Below are positions 1 through 12,021 of a stretch of 64,000 nt of DNA, piece after piece. The stretch is from Coprinopsis marcescibilis. Its lineage: Eukaryota > Basidiomycota > Agaricomycetes > Agaricales > Psathyrellaceae. The notes under the pieces were generated by a model that worked only from the letters and a program-made list of their open reading frames with translations, was not told where the DNA came from and searched no databases. The DNA is taken from NCBI GenBank assembly GCA_004369085.1, contig ML210205.1:77994-141993 (forward strand), read 5' to 3'. Position 1 is the stretch's first letter. The number at the start of each line of letters is the position of its first letter. Both the position numbers and the translations under genes were made by a program.

Positions 1-234
1 TGATTTTGATGCCCCGGATGGTGTCCGGTCAAGATGGCACTTAACAATAGAACCTTGCATCCTTTCAGCCGGATATGTAGTCCAACATTCACAAGTTGTA
101 CTGCAGTAAACGGCTTGGGTATAAAGAGAGAGGACGTTGGGCTGTTGAGAACCCAGATCCCCAGCAACTCTTCTGTTCTATTATATTCTGCCCTGTTCTC
201 TCTCAAGATACTTTCAGCACTCTTATACAACACA

Positions 235-1100
235 ATGACTCCCCGTGGCCCTAAATATGTTCGCTTGGACATCGAAAAAGCCGCGCTGCTCATCGTCGAC
301 CACCAGATCGGCCTCCTCCAACTCGTGCGCGACTACTCTCCAGAGGAGTTCCGCAACAACGTCTTTGCCCACGCCGCCCTCGGAAAGGCGTTCAACCTTC
401 CTACCGTCATAACCACCAGTACCCATACCGGTAAGCTCCCAGCTCGCTCATCAGTCACCCGCATAAATGTGCTAACGGACTGTGCAGGTCCAAACGGTCC
501 TGTGCCGCAGGAGGTCCTGGACCTGCTCCCGGAGGCAACCATCGTGCACCGCAGCGGCGAGATCAATGCCTGGGACAGCCCAGAGTTCCGCGCGGCCGTG
601 CGCGCAACCGGGAAGACGCAGTTCATCATCGCGGGTATCGTAACCGAAGTCAGTCCAGTGTCCACCAGCCGCACTGCGCCAACGGGATCATGACCATGCT
701 GACGCGCTCGTTCTAGGTCTGCACCGCGTTCGTTGCGCTCTCGCTCGCCGAAGAAGGGTACGAAGTCTTTGCGAACGACGACGCCTCTGGCGCGTTCACC
801 AGGCGCGCGGCGGACGCCGCCAACGACCGCATGCGCGCCGCTGGGATACAGGTCCTGTCCATGTTTGCCATCATCGGCGAAGTGGCGCGGGACTGGCGTA
901 ACCCTGCGTTCGCGCAAGTTCTCCCCCTTGTCGACAAGTAAGTTGCTTTCGGATGTGCAAGTGTCTATGTATGCATTGAGCTCGAGGCTGACTGCGCGGC
1001 GATATATAGGTACATCCCCTCCGCTAGCTGGCTCTTCCGCTCGCATGCCGCGGCCCAGGCTGGGGCGAAGCCTGCTTTGGCCAGCGAAATCGCTGCTTGA
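235..1100 (+). CDS. Isochorismatase-like cysteine hydrolase
   Basis: Four exons (235-430, 488-648, 717-937, 1010-1100) join in frame to a protein of about 222 residues, normal for isochorismatase-like hydrolases. The N-terminal strand reads LLIVDHQIGLL and contains the expected catalytic Asp. The third exon opens VCTAFVALSLAEEGYEVF, where the Cys is the expected nucleophile, followed by the motifs NDDASGAFT and RDW. This layout is closest to the YcaC-like branch, whose members hydrolyse amide or imide-type substrates; the actual substrate cannot be read from sequence. There is no signal peptide, so it is probably cytosolic. An in-frame ATG at 34 would add 67 residues unrelated to the family; I chose 235 because the family N-terminus begins just after it. 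The identification of the superfamily is firm, the substrate is unknown. Confidence 0.88.
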
Positions 1101-2432
1101 CGGCCGACCTACGGGAGTCGTTAGCAATACTAAGTTCTATTCGGGTAATCAAGTACTGGTCTACACATTATGACAAAGTACTTTTACGATGTATGGTATT
1201 GGTGGCCAAAAATATCATGCTCGAGCATTCCTCAAATGGACTGGTGATTCTGAAATGTATTAAATGCACCCGATAAACGTCGAGTTCCTGTCGTTCTTGT
1301 CTGCTCCCGTGGACCGTGATAGTTTAGCATATGCCTTATCCAATCTGTACGCGTACCTCTGTACCGGTTGCCGGGCCACGACCGTTTGAGTGGTTCTGGT
1401 TTGGTTAGGACTCAACACTCAGCGGTGTCTTTTAAAGCTGAATATTGGATTATCTCGGCTAGTTGGTTGGTTTTCGATGTGTAGTTGGTTGGAGTGAAGG
1501 TCTCGAGATGATAAGTCAAATGTACTAGATAATCTAGGTTAGCTGATGAATGGAATGAATGTACCAAAGGGTGGCTTACCTTTCAGTTGAGCGTAGCGCA
1601 CTGAAATGCAAGCCTCCGAAAATTGACGAAGAGAGTATATGATCGCAATAAACAACTGCAACGTGAGACAGAATGTACAAACGAGGTACGGCGCCTAATA
1701 TGGCGACGTGCTCCTAATCCAGTATGGAATTCCTTTGACACCCTTCCCTTCGTGAAGTAGCCAGTCTCCGGACTGCAAGATTCCTCGACAAGAACAGAAT
1801 CCCGTGCATATGAAGACTGACCCTCGATGCTCAAGCCAGGAGCATCACGCGCCCTGCTCACTGCTCAGGACGCACGTGTACACTGTATATATATACTACA
1901 TAATAGATACTCTCTAATATATAGTAGAGTTGGAGCTTTATTGCCAAGCACCGCTCCTTGTTGTCGCGCCCGAGGTTCGACGGTACCATGCACGATAACG
2001 TATTGTTTCGAGCTCTACGCAACGCACTCGCCAAGTGCTCGACAAGGCTCACACGACAAACACTCGACCATGTCAATTAGGTATTCCAAGTGCGACCAAA
2101 GCCCCAATCAACGGGAATCACGATCGAGGTATATGACCGCTTTAGCATTTATCTTGGGCTCCGGACGGTCGGATACACGATAGGTAGTGGTACTACAATA
2201 GGCAATCCATGGCCCCGGCAGCACTCGGTGCACTATCTAGCCACGTGTGGTCCACACACAGAGCGCCTGGTCAGCACTGTGCTCCAGGGGTCCACTACAC
2301 AATAACAGCAGATCCCCAGTAGCGACCGTCCTCTGTGAGATATAAATGAAAGCCTGCAAGTGGTAAGTGGATCCTCCTATATACCACACATTGCTACTTA
2401 GGAGCCCTGCATCCTTCAATACCCTGGCAAAA
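1101..2432. other. Intergenic stretch without recognisable gene
   Basis: Only short ORFs on both strands with no family resemblance, no consistent splice structure and mixed codon use. AT-rich TATA-like runs near 1890-1925 may belong to promoters, but no start of transcription can be assigned. Confidence 0.5.
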
Positions 2433-3716
2433 ATGACCATCCAGACCCTGCGAAGAATTTGGCCAACAAATCACGGGTGAGTCCTCCTGTCCACCACATA
2501 AACAACTCATTTCTAATTGGCTGGACCAGTTTCGTCCTGACCACACCACAGCTCGTGGACCTCCTCTACGCCCATCAAGAGTATGAGTTCCTCCTTATCA
2601 AAGCTATCATCCCGCCAGAGCGATTCGAGGCCTACCGCAAGCGCTTAACCGTAGGCGGGGTCTCAGGAACCGAATGAGTCACGTAGTACCACCCGAACTT
2701 GGCTCTCGACTAGTCACTAAACCTACCCTGACTCCAGCCTTTTCGAAGATGAAGCCTTCTTCACCCTATGCAACTTGTTTGGCGAACCTTCGCGTCTTCG
2801 CGCTCGGATCGCCCTCGCTCTGGTAACTCGCACTATAAAAGAAATGCAAGTATCGAGATAATAAATTTCAGAGGATCTACATGCATACACAACGTGGCTG
2901 ACTGACATACCTCTGCAGGGCAACCGAGGAATTCGATGACAACGCCGAACCAATGGAATCTATCCTCCTGGTCATTTCCCATTTCACCCAGGAATTCGGG
3001 AGAAGCGTCGAGGACATGACTAACACGCAGCTGGAATTCTACGATCGATTTTACGGCGAGGACGAACTGCCCTCCACATTGGACGCGTCCGTACCACCCC
3101 CTCTTTCACATATCAACTCCATAAGCGCGTTCGCCGTTCGCGAATCGCTAGCACTAACCGGCAGCTGTATATCCCTGTTCACAGAGCACTCGAGGACCCG
3201 TACGGCCTCCAAAATCTCTACGAAATCTTTTACGGAGGAAATTGGACTCGAGGCCACGACCTCCTCGCCCCCGACTTCCACTACATCCGCGACAACATCA
3301 AAGCCGCACGTGCAATCCACGAAGAGCAGATGAAGGACATCGAGGCTGAGCTCCACGAGGAAAGGGTCGAGACAGAGTGGGCCTGCACCTGGCACCGCCA
3401 CACCGGCGACCCAAACGCCCCCACCCGACGGTGCAACTTCAGAGTGGTGAGACAGAGGCTGCCCATCATCCGGCACATCCTCCACATCCACCTCCTTGCC
3501 GCGGTTGTGAGCAAGTACGGCCCTGGGTTTAAGGTCGGGAGCAGGAAGGGGGAGCGATATGTGTGCATGCTCGAGAACACACATACTGGATTGCCTTGTG
3601 GGGCCCTGTTGACCTATTGGGGCTTTTATACGCACCCGAGCCATAGCGACCATGCGCCCAGCTTTCCCCCCGGCATGAGTCTGCCGAGGGCGAGGGAACT
3701 AAGGAGAAAAGTGTAG
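2433..3716 (+). CDS. Hypothetical protein with C-terminal Cys/His cluster
   Basis: A spliced gene is suggested by four coherent coding blocks. They are a short first exon from the ATG at 2433 (donor at 2477, acceptor ending 2529), a block ending near 2650, a block that starts near 2925 and ends at a donor at 3091, and a last exon from 3165 to the stop at 3716. The intron 3091-3164 joins DAS to LYIPVHRALEDPYG in frame. The C-terminal third carries EWACTWHRH, RRCNFRV, RHILHIH, YVCMLEN and LPCGALL, a spacing of Cys and His that could bind zinc in a C2H2-like manner; this is inference. I could not find a clean splice path for the segment 2650-2925, so either a non-standard junction is used or the gene is damaged there. 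No family is recognised. Confidence 0.5.
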
Positions 3717-4170
3717 TGGTATAGGTTTAAAACAGTGTGATGCTGTAGAACAGTGGCATATCTCATAAAAGGGTGGCATACCAGAACTTTAGTATGTTTG
3801 CGATCCCGTCGGCAAGTGCCCCACAGCCGGCCAACTCCCGACTTGGGAAAGCGCCCTTCTCGGCTCCTATCCCTACCACGCGCCTACTAATACTATGTCA
3901 CAACGGTATAACTCCGCATTATTGCATTCATTATCCATTCAATTTCAACTGAACAACGAAGTATTACTTGTGTAGGCTGTAAAGAGTTGCGTCCATGTAT
4001 GACTTAACTCTTAATAAGATCTTGGGGAAGGTCATCCAATTGTGTGACGCCAGGCGCGAACTCAACTTTTGCGAGCCTTTGAAGATGTATGTATTGGAAG
4101 ACCAATAATTCATACAGGTAAAAGTTGAAGATTCCTCCCTTCGCATTCCGTGTGTACATGTTCAGTATGC

Positions 4171-5073
4171 CTACCCCCTCACCCTGCCGCCCACTCTCCC
4201 CCTCATATATGTCATGGTATGCACAAAGCGAAGCTTGCCCCCTTCCAGCCTAAACTCATGACTGTCGGGTACGCCCCCTGGCCCAGCAAAGTCGCAGAAT
4301 ATGTCCACCGCGCCAACGGTTTCATCAATGACATATCTTTCACCAACCGGCAACATCAGCAACCACAAACGAAACGACGAGTTCAACACCACATACTGTC
4401 TATTCACAATGGGCACACCCTCCGGGATCCAGTTATTGCATTCCCCCACATCATCGTTGTAGTTCCCGCCTTCGAGTCTGTTGCACGGTACGCCCCACGG
4501 AACTTGCACACTCGAATCGTTGAAAAGACTCAGATACGCATCTCCCCCCGCCTTGATCGTCTCCCGCGAGTCGCGCCTTGTAGCGGGAATGGACGACCAA
4601 TCCTCCCGCGAAGCCCAGTAGAGCGTAGACGTGGCATTGAACAGCCAGTCACCTTCAGTAGTCACAATCGAATCCACACTCCCAATCTCCTTCCCACTCT
4701 CGCTCAACCGGATCTGCGTCCCGATGACGTGGTGGGTGAGGCTGGGACCGCTCGCCACGACGATTTCGGTGTAGGTGGCGCATTGGGTTGTGTCGTGCAG
4801 GCTCCTTTTGTGGTCGATCGCCAGAGGGGTAGTGAGAATCGAATGCGCAGAGGTGAGCGAGGTTGGGACAAAGTTTTCGGTGTAGAGTGTGGAGGTTGTA
4901 AGACCTTGAGGGAGGAGGAGGCTGGGGTCCCCTGCGACTTGGGCGGAGACGTAGGCGGCGGTAAGGGCCTGAAGCGATGTATATGTGCAGCGCTGAGCCA
5001 GCACGCTGCTTCCCCCCGCAATGGCAAGAAGGCTTGAGATAGTTCGAAATAGAGAACGGCCGGGCATGGTCAT
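4171..5073 (-). CDS. Secreted DUF8021-like protein
   Basis: A single uninterrupted ORF of 300 residues. The first 26 residues form a typical signal peptide (hydrophobic LLAIAGGSSVLAQ), so the product is probably secreted. The body has a repeated beta-rich texture, with paired cysteines at RCTYTS, TQCATYTE, VPCNRLEG and ECNNW. The C-terminal region reads GAVDIFCDFAGPGGVPDSHE and then EGGKLRFVHTMTY, which resembles the end of fungal extracellular proteins now grouped as DUF8021. Several NxS/T sequons fit a glycosylated extracellular protein. The function of that family is not known to me. The lack of introns is unusual for this window. The start is the ATG at 5073, with a second in-frame ATG two codons later. 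Confidence 0.75.
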   Translation of the reverse strand: MTMPGRSLFRTISSLLAIAGGSSVLAQRCTYTSLQALTAAYVSAQVAGDPSLLLPQGLTTSTLYTENFVPTSLTSAHSILTTPLAIDHKRSLHDTTQCATYTEIVVASGPSLTHHVIGTQIRLSESGKEIGSVDSIVTTEGDWLFNATSTLYWASREDWSSIPATRRDSRETIKAGGDAYLSLFNDSSVQVPWGVPCNRLEGGNYNDDVGECNNWIPEGVPIVNRQYVVLNSSFRLWLLMLPVGERYVIDETVGAVDIFCDFAGPGGVPDSHEFRLEGGKLRFVHTMTYMRGRVGGRVRG

Positions 5074-5895
5074 GCGGTCTGAGGATGTCTCAAGACGGAA
5101 ACACCAAACATTCAGGTTAATATGAGTGTGTTACGGTGCACGTATCTTATAATATGACCCCAGATGAGGCTTAAGAAGCTTTGGTTCTCATTTTTCCGAA
5201 AAGGCGACGAAAGGGCTTCTGTGCAAGCACTGGTGGCCAATGATGGTATACCCTGTACGTACTCAGCCTTCGAAAGAACAGCAGTTCGTGATGGAGGAAG
5301 AGCGAAGCGGATAATCTCTTTGGCTCCAACATACCTCTCAGTATCATTACCCATCCTATATTAAAATTGCTTACAGTATCGTGATTTTATCGCACAAGCT
5401 CACTATAGTCTATACATCATTAAATGTGGACAAAATCGCAAGCCAAGGGTCCAGAATAGGTCATTTCTCACTCCAGATTAGATAAATGGTTCAACAGCTA
5501 CGCTTTCCAATTCTCAGGACTACCCCACACTTACACAAACCTTTTTACATGCTCAGAGCCCACGTGAGGGTTATCATACCACTTCTCATCACCACTATCC
5601 AGCCACACATAGCACGCCCCCTCCTCACCATAAGTCGCAAAGGCAGCATTTATCCCGCGTTTCACATGCCATTCAGGCTTGACGAGGAACCCATAATAAA
5701 TATTCCTGTAAATGAAACCATGAACAATACCGTTGGAGGTATACTTATACCAGCTATGCGTCCAACTCCGCTAAAAGTATCAAATCCTTGGTCAAAGTAT
5801 CAGGGAACGTTAGATTCACGGGTTGTCTGGCATACGAGCATAAATATCTCAATGTTCATATCCCAAGTACACTGGCGTTTCACTGTACGGTCTAT
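5074..5895. other. Intergenic stretch
   Basis: This 0.8 kb stretch lies between the 5' end of the secreted DUF8021-like gene and the 3' end of the first beta-trefoil gene. Short ORFs on both strands show no resemblance to known proteins. I see no gene here. Confidence 0.45.
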
Positions 5896-7358
5896 CTAAA
5901 CTTCAAGCCATACTTCAGGCTTAGGAGACTCCGCCTTCACCTGAGCGCACTCGCAGGAAGTTGCACCTGGATACTCTGTCTCCCAGACAGGCGCAGACCG
6001 ATTAGCAATGTCAACTAGCAGTAGCAACGGAGTCAGCAATTGTGAACAGACAGAATACAATGGAAGAGGATCCCACCCTTCTCGAAACGCCAGTGGAAGG
6101 CGCGTTTCGGGTTGGACAAGCGGATGAGTGTACCCGGATCTTTTGAGTCATCCTGAAGATCGACGGAAAGATTAACATATGGTACATATATTCTGAAACG
6201 GAGTTCAATAGGAATAAACGAGACGCAGTCCATAAATTCGCTCACTCATAAATATCCCGGTTGAAGGGGTCCACAACAAGCCGCCACTTAAATTCGTGCT
6301 CCGTTGCAACAATGTGAGTATCATTGTCTGCAAACTCGCCATTTATACTGAGGTAAAGCCCGTTCAAGATATTCTTGAACGAACACAGAAACGGATTGGA
6401 ACTTTGTTGAATTGCTTCCCACTCCGAAGCCCGTAGGTCCACAAACTTCAGATGTGCAACACAAGACCAGTTGAAAAGGCTCACTAGCTGGTTACGCCCC
6501 TCGTTGTACTCGTACCCTTTCACTAGAACGACAGAATCAGCGCAATCAGATTCTCTGGAATTAATAGCACATATTGAAGGAAATGCGCACCACTTCCGCT
6601 GGCTTCGACATGGGCCACTGTCCCGCTCTGGATGTTGACAATCTTGTATACACTTTCATTGACGCAGGGTTCGACGAAATCTGGGACTGAGACAACCCAA
6701 AATGTGTGAGCTCTGGGAAGAAGAGTCAAGATCCAGTACATACAATGATCGACAACCCAAATCTGGTTGGGTTGGCATTCTCCTAGCTCCATAAATTGAA
6801 GCTTCCCTCCAGGGGGTGCGGAACCCTCCGCGCTGGCGTCTAGACCAATTCGAGCGTACGGAACGAACAATCTGATTGAGAAGCTTAGCAGGTTGGATTG
6901 AGATAAACGTAAAATGGTTTTACTTGAGTGCAGTAGGGTGGGCAGTGGACGCCGCCGGCTTTGGCTGCCACTCGAACTGGTCGTTCGGCGTTCCAACTAT
7001 CTCGACACCATTAGCCGTGGACGCAGAATACGAAAAGTCCGCCCCAAGGTACAGTCCTGAAGCAACATTGGAGAACTTCTAAAACTGGCCAGCTTTGATT
7101 GCCTTCCACTTCAAATTAGGCATTAGCGTCGATCGATTGCGATTCATGGTTGGATGAGATTTTACATACCTGTTGCCACGGACTTCCTGTGAATGCGTTC
7201 AACACTAGACATATATGGATAAGTTTGAGGAGGCAACGAAAACTTGGAGGATAAACTGTGAGCTCACCAACACGCTTTGTGCGGTCGTCGAGTTCTACCA
7301 CCGCCAGAAGCCCTGGGCTTGAGAACCTGCATACGGTCCCGTCTTCAAGCTGTTCCAT
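5896..7358 (-). pseudogene. Double beta-trefoil (ricin-B-like) gene with amber codon
   Basis: Starts at the ATG at 7358 (MEQLEDGTVCRFSSP) and runs through several introns to a stop at 5896. Alignment by eye with the neighbour at 8355-9809 shows the same intron positions and two beta-trefoil domains. Each domain has three repeats ending in aromatic motifs such as WQQ, FEW, NQIW, FKWRL and FHWRF. These are lectin-like folds; fungal cytosolic members often bind glycans and act in defence against grazers, but the ligand here is unknown. No signal peptide is visible. In the second repeat of domain 1 the neighbour has TGG (Trp) while this copy has TAG, read on the minus strand at 7081-7079, in an otherwise open and well conserved exon. 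The rest of the frame is intact, so the gene is either freshly inactivated, makes a fragment of fewer than 70 residues, or contains a sequence error. Confidence 0.7.
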
Positions 7359-8354
7359 CAGAAGTGTAAGAGTTGAGCGTGTGAGAGGAAGGGTAAATAG
7401 AGAGACAGGTGTCGTGCGTATAAGTACAAACTTGGTACAAACAGTATTTGATCAGGGTTAAACATGCCGTACGTCACCCTGATCTTAAACAAAGATCGTC
7501 AGGTTTGTTCCAGCTGGGTCTGACAACTCGGATGGATTGCTCTTCTCAAATCTTCAATGTGTTATATTGGAGATTTAAGATGAGCAGTCGACGCAGCCAT
7601 GGTCAAGTCGAGCATTCCCGTGACTGGCGGCTTTCCAGTCGCGTCCGCTCTACCCTCGCCCTCGCCCCTTTCTTCTACCCACGCAGCAAGAGGTCACTGC
7701 GTCTCGTCGCCTTTTACGCTGTTTCGGTCCCAACCACCTTCCCTAAAGACTTTCAGTCACTCCTGGTGTTTCTGGTCGGGTCTCGGTTCCCCACTGCTGG
7801 TCTAAGTCTGGGCAGCACATACAGAGGTAAAGGTAGTTTGCTGAAGTGAAACTCGTTTCCCGTAGTAATTGTAAAATTTTGCAAAAATCGCATAAATCTC
7901 TCGAGAAACTCTCGAGAGGGGTTAGGAAAGAATATAGAAAGAGGTCTAGGACCCGTGTGCACACTGCAGAACGTACGACGTGCCCTCAGTCTCCAGAGAG
8001 TATTACCGATTAAGTTATAACCCAAAAATACGAACAACGTTAACGCCAATTGGCCTGAAGGCAAACATTACCTCCTCCTTCTTTGCATTCAAGGAGCTCG
8101 ATAACGCCTTAGTTGTGAGGTTTGACGACTCACTATTCGGTACACTTTTATCTTCGAAACGAACTGGCATTGATAGTTGATAATTATGGTCATCTTGGTA
8201 AGCATCTCCGCGAGCTTGAGTTCGAGAAGCTAAGTTAGATATGTGTGCAAGCTTGACAAGTTCGCTTAGTCGAAAATGCGAAGTAATTATGGCGCAGAAA
8301 CAGTGGAAGAGCAGATCTGATCGTTCTTCGGGAGCAGAGGATGAATTCCTCGAT
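7359..8354. other. Intergenic spacer between beta-trefoil copies
   Basis: Holds the presumed promoter of the 7358 gene and the 3' flank of the 8355 gene. Overlapping short ORFs on both strands look random. No repeat or RNA gene is recognised. Confidence 0.45.
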
Positions 8355-9809
8355 TCACGAATCGGCTTGAGGCGACAGAGTTCTCTTCGAGCACTCACAA
8401 GGCGTAGCGCCTGGATACTCGCTTGCCCATACCGGTAGAGATCTGTCGGGGACATCAACTAGTAGGAGTACGAAAAGTAAGAAGTTAGCCTGCGTTTCCA
8501 CTGAATTAAACACAGCTGACCCTTTTCGAAGCGCCAGTGACGGTCACGAATCGGGCTCCATAGATGCATGAGGGTACCAGGATCCTTTAAATTATTGTGG
8601 AGATCAATGCTGAGATTGACGTGCGGTGCGTAGATTCTGAATAACAGCCCACGTTAAATCACTCGAGGGATGGACTTTAAAGTTCACGTCCTCACTGAAA
8701 CTTGTTCGAGTCAAAGGAGTCGACGACGAGACGCCATTTAAACGCCTTCTTAGTCCCAACAATATGAGTGTCCTTTTTCGCAAGGTCGCCTTTGATTCCG
8801 AGGTAGAGACCGTTGAAGATGTTCTTGAATGACCAAAGGTAAGGGTTGGAGCTTTCATGGATTGCCTCCCACTGCGAGGCCCGTAGTATTCTCTCATGTT
8901 AGAATTATGACCCGTGGACATGGAATCACACCCACTAGTTGGTTACGTCCTTCATTGTACTCGTATCCACGCACTGGAACGGGGTCGAGGACCAGTATGA
9001 GCATGTTCTCAAGAAAAGAGTACATAGCGCGCACCATTGCCGTTAGACTCGATGTGGGCTACTGTCCCACTTTGAACGTTGGAAATCTTGTATATGGAGC
9101 CTTGGACACAGGGAACGATGGGATCCACAACTAAGGACACAAGACACATCGGAAGAACCATCTAAGTAAATGCGAAAGATCAGGAGTTGGGTGCGTACGG
9201 CGATCGACAATCCAGATTTGGTTGGTCTGACAATCTCCCAGGTCCCAAAAGTGAACCTTCCCACCGGGTACTGAGCCATGAGCTGCGCTTGCATCCAGAC
9301 CGAGCTGTGTGTATGGAACAAAAAGCCTGAGGAATGCAGGTCAACGAGTCATTCTGAGATGATATAAGGACTGTGAGGTCGTACTTGAGTGCCGTAGGAT
9401 GATCGGTGGAGGTCGCTAATTTGAGTTGCCACACAAACTCATCATTCGCTGTCCCAAAGAGCTCGACTCCGTTGGAGGGAGAGTAGGCAAAGTCGGTGCC
9501 CAGATAGAGTCCCGAAGCAACATTGGAGAACTTCCAGAGCCCGCCAGCTTTGATTGCTTTCCACTTAACAGAATTGTCAGTGTCAACACCTAATCTCGAG
9601 GTAGCGACGCAGGATAACCGCACCTGTTGCCACGAGCTCCCAGTAAAGTCGTTTAACACTAGTTGCCGGACATGTGAGTTGTGGGAGGCCTTTAGGTCGG
9701 GGGATTGATCAAACGCACCTACACGCTTTGTGCGATCTTCCAGCTCCAAGACTGCTCGGAAACGTGGGCTTACAAACCTGTATACTTTCCCGTTTTCAAG
9801 TTGTACCAT
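8355..9809 (-). CDS. Double beta-trefoil (ricin-B-like) protein
   Basis: Begins MVQLENGKVYRFVSPRFRAV at 9809 and ends at the stop at 8355, with introns at the same places as in the 5896-7358 paralogue. The first intron splits a Val codon in RV/VLNDFTGSSWQQ, the next precedes WKAIKAGG, and later ones precede the segments FRLFVPYTQLG, RILRASQWEAI and IYAPHVNLSIDL. Two beta-trefoil domains are visible, with aromatic repeat ends FVWQL, NQIWIVD, FKWRLVVD and RHWRFEKG. The C-terminus ends PVWASEYPGATPCECSK followed by about ten residues. There is no signal peptide, so it is probably a cytosolic lectin-like protein; a defensive role is known for some fungal relatives but is inference here. All exons stay open, so this copy looks functional. 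Confidence 0.75.
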
Positions 9810-12021
9810 TGCTGTAGGGGATGGTTATGGGGTCGACGTGGGCTGATCCAGTGGTCAAACAGACTTTGGCGATGTAAGTAAGAGCGGCGAGTGGATAGCC
9901 AGTGGCACTACTGTGGGTCCATTTCGACAAGCCTCACGGTCACGGCGTGCCAATACAACCCTGAACCCTTGTCTGTTTACATACAGCGCTCACTTATTTG
10001 TCTCCGGCATGTTCCGTATGCGAGTCGTCACAGTGAGAGTGGAGTGATTCTTTGAAAGCGCCACGGAGATTTGTTTCGCTCGATATGGCTAAGCCATTCC
10101 ATACTTTGCGCCCGACGAATCATAGGCAACATCCCGATTGAGAAATGCATGAGGCGGAGAGGACGAGATAATTACTTGGTAGCATATATGTTACTGTAGC
10201 CTATTGGTATCGACGTCCGCAGTGTCGCTGTGTGTGACACATCCCCAATAATCCGTACCAAAACCACCCTCCACAAACGAGAACCGGACGACTCGTCAAG
10301 CTATCGACGTTGCGGTAACTTGAGGACAATCGACCGACGTTTCCTCGCAGGCTACATCAGTCCTCCTTCAGTCCTCCTTCCCCATCTCCATCGTGAGGGT
10401 TCCACCAAGCCCCGTCTGATACGTGAGATCTCCTGGACATGAAATCGAGATGTTCGTGGTCATAGGTGAGGCCTTAGGAGTGATGTTGAAATGTTGATGT
10501 CTAACTTGAAGGGGAAGGCGGAAGTGATGTCGCCGTTGGCTGGCGTATAGGACTGTGGATTATCGAGCGGATGAAACCGAGGGAATCGTTACAATTGAGC
10601 TGACGCAGTCATCCCTCCTTTCTCGTTCCACCAGAGTTACCATCCAGTGGAAAACAAGCGATCTGACGCGATGCATATCTACACTCGGGCCAATTTGCTG
10701 ACTGTGGTGGTCATTGTAGTCAGGACCCAGGATTCTACGAGGGATAAGGTACGTTAGTCAGTTGAAATCACTGTAGAAGGCTAAAGGGACGAGTCTAACC
10801 CGGTTACCGCACATACGTCAGGCGGGAGGAAAATAGTCCTAACAGTTTCTGGCCCCGAGCGCACCATGTCGGGAATGCAGCTAGCCAAGCCTGTCTATTT
10901 GCTCTGAATTAGCTTTTTTTATAAAGAAAGCAGCTCAAAACGTACCCGCCTTCAGCTCAAATTGAGTGCATTCTGGGAATTAGGCATTGCGCCGATGTGT
11001 GTCGTCCATTGTCCTGCGGTCGGTTTTTCGTGTAGTGTTATACCTCCCGGGTTGTGCTATACGTTCTACCCAATCCTGTCGTTTCCTCGTTCGGCCCCAA
11101 GGTGGTGAGGGGTGTTGTAGCAAGTGGCATGAACAGGAATCGCTCGAGGTCTGTAGATTTATTTCGTGGGAGCGTTTGAGTGTGCCGAGAATTCGGCACA
11201 GGGTGACGGGTCCGTGCGCAGGGCTTTGCCTGAAATCTGCAGTGGACGCGGCGCGCCTTTAGCGGACGAGTGTGAGGATGAACAGACTCTCGTACCCCAA
11301 CAGAGCTACTATTCCTTGTTAATATTTTTGCTAATCGTAGACATACCTCCAAGCAATCACGGTAGAATTCAGCCCCAGTGCGCTACCTCTGAGCATAGAA
11401 ATGCAGGCCGTAGTCCAAGAAATTGTCTGCCCTATTAAACTGGTATTATAACAAAGAATCGGTATATACCGCGACAATCACAGCGTACATACAAAGTTCA
11501 GGGTAGTATGTAACATTCCAAGACGGTAGATCCAGGAGGCACAACAGAGTGGAATCGAGGGAGGGAAACACCATAGTGGGTTATGCTAGAGGTAGTCTGT
11601 AGCTAGAGTATCTGTACTATGTAGTGGTCAAAAGGGTCCATATCCGTCGCCAGAGACACCAAGCGATGGAAAGAGGTAGCGGTACTGAGTAGGTAGGTAG
11701 GTAGGTAGGGAGGTAAATGTCCAGTGACCGATAGGTGTGTGGGGTTACAACGGGAAGCACAAGTCCGTGGGGTGGAAACAGGAGATAATACGGTGTCCGT
11801 AGCCTAGATAATATCCATAACGAAGCGTAGCGTGTATGAGCGTTCAATAAATGTGGGAGGTGTCCATTGGTCAACATAATCCATAAATCCGAGATCGTAA
11901 TGGAGCGGGGAGTGGGCCAGTCAGTGAAGTCCAAGCGAGTTATTCGCAAATGTTTAAGCATCGACGGGTTGCAACCACTAAGAGCCACGTCAGATGGAAC
12001 ATCAGGATAAGAGCCTCGGGA
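9810..12021. other. Gene-poor intergenic region
   Basis: About 2.2 kb with no convincing coding sequence. ORFs near 10230, 10987, 11166 and 11617 are short, lack splice partners and resemble nothing known. The part near 11690 contains a tetranucleotide microsatellite. This is the largest stretch on the left side with nothing assignable. Confidence 0.5.
11691..11715. repeat. AGGT tetranucleotide microsatellite
   Basis: About five tandem copies of AGGT followed by a variant unit (AGGGAGGTA). It lies in intergenic DNA downstream of the secreted orphan gene that ends at 12022. Confidence 0.85.

Noticed and set aside
34..234. In-frame upstream ATG extending the isochorismatase-like protein by 67 residues
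   Set aside because: The extension has no resemblance to the family and the family N-terminus begins right after the ATG at 235.
333..1127. Long minus-strand frame opposite the isochorismatase-like gene
   Set aside because: It is the shadow of a G+C-rich coding region; the plus strand gives a complete family match with good introns.
4150..5037. Plus-strand frame of 295 codons opposite the secreted DUF8021-like gene
   Set aside because: The minus strand has a signal peptide and a family-like C-terminus; the plus frame has neither.
10080..11440. Short frames that might be exons of a gene in the gene-poor region
   Set aside because: No consistent splice chain, no protein-like composition and no resemblance to any family.
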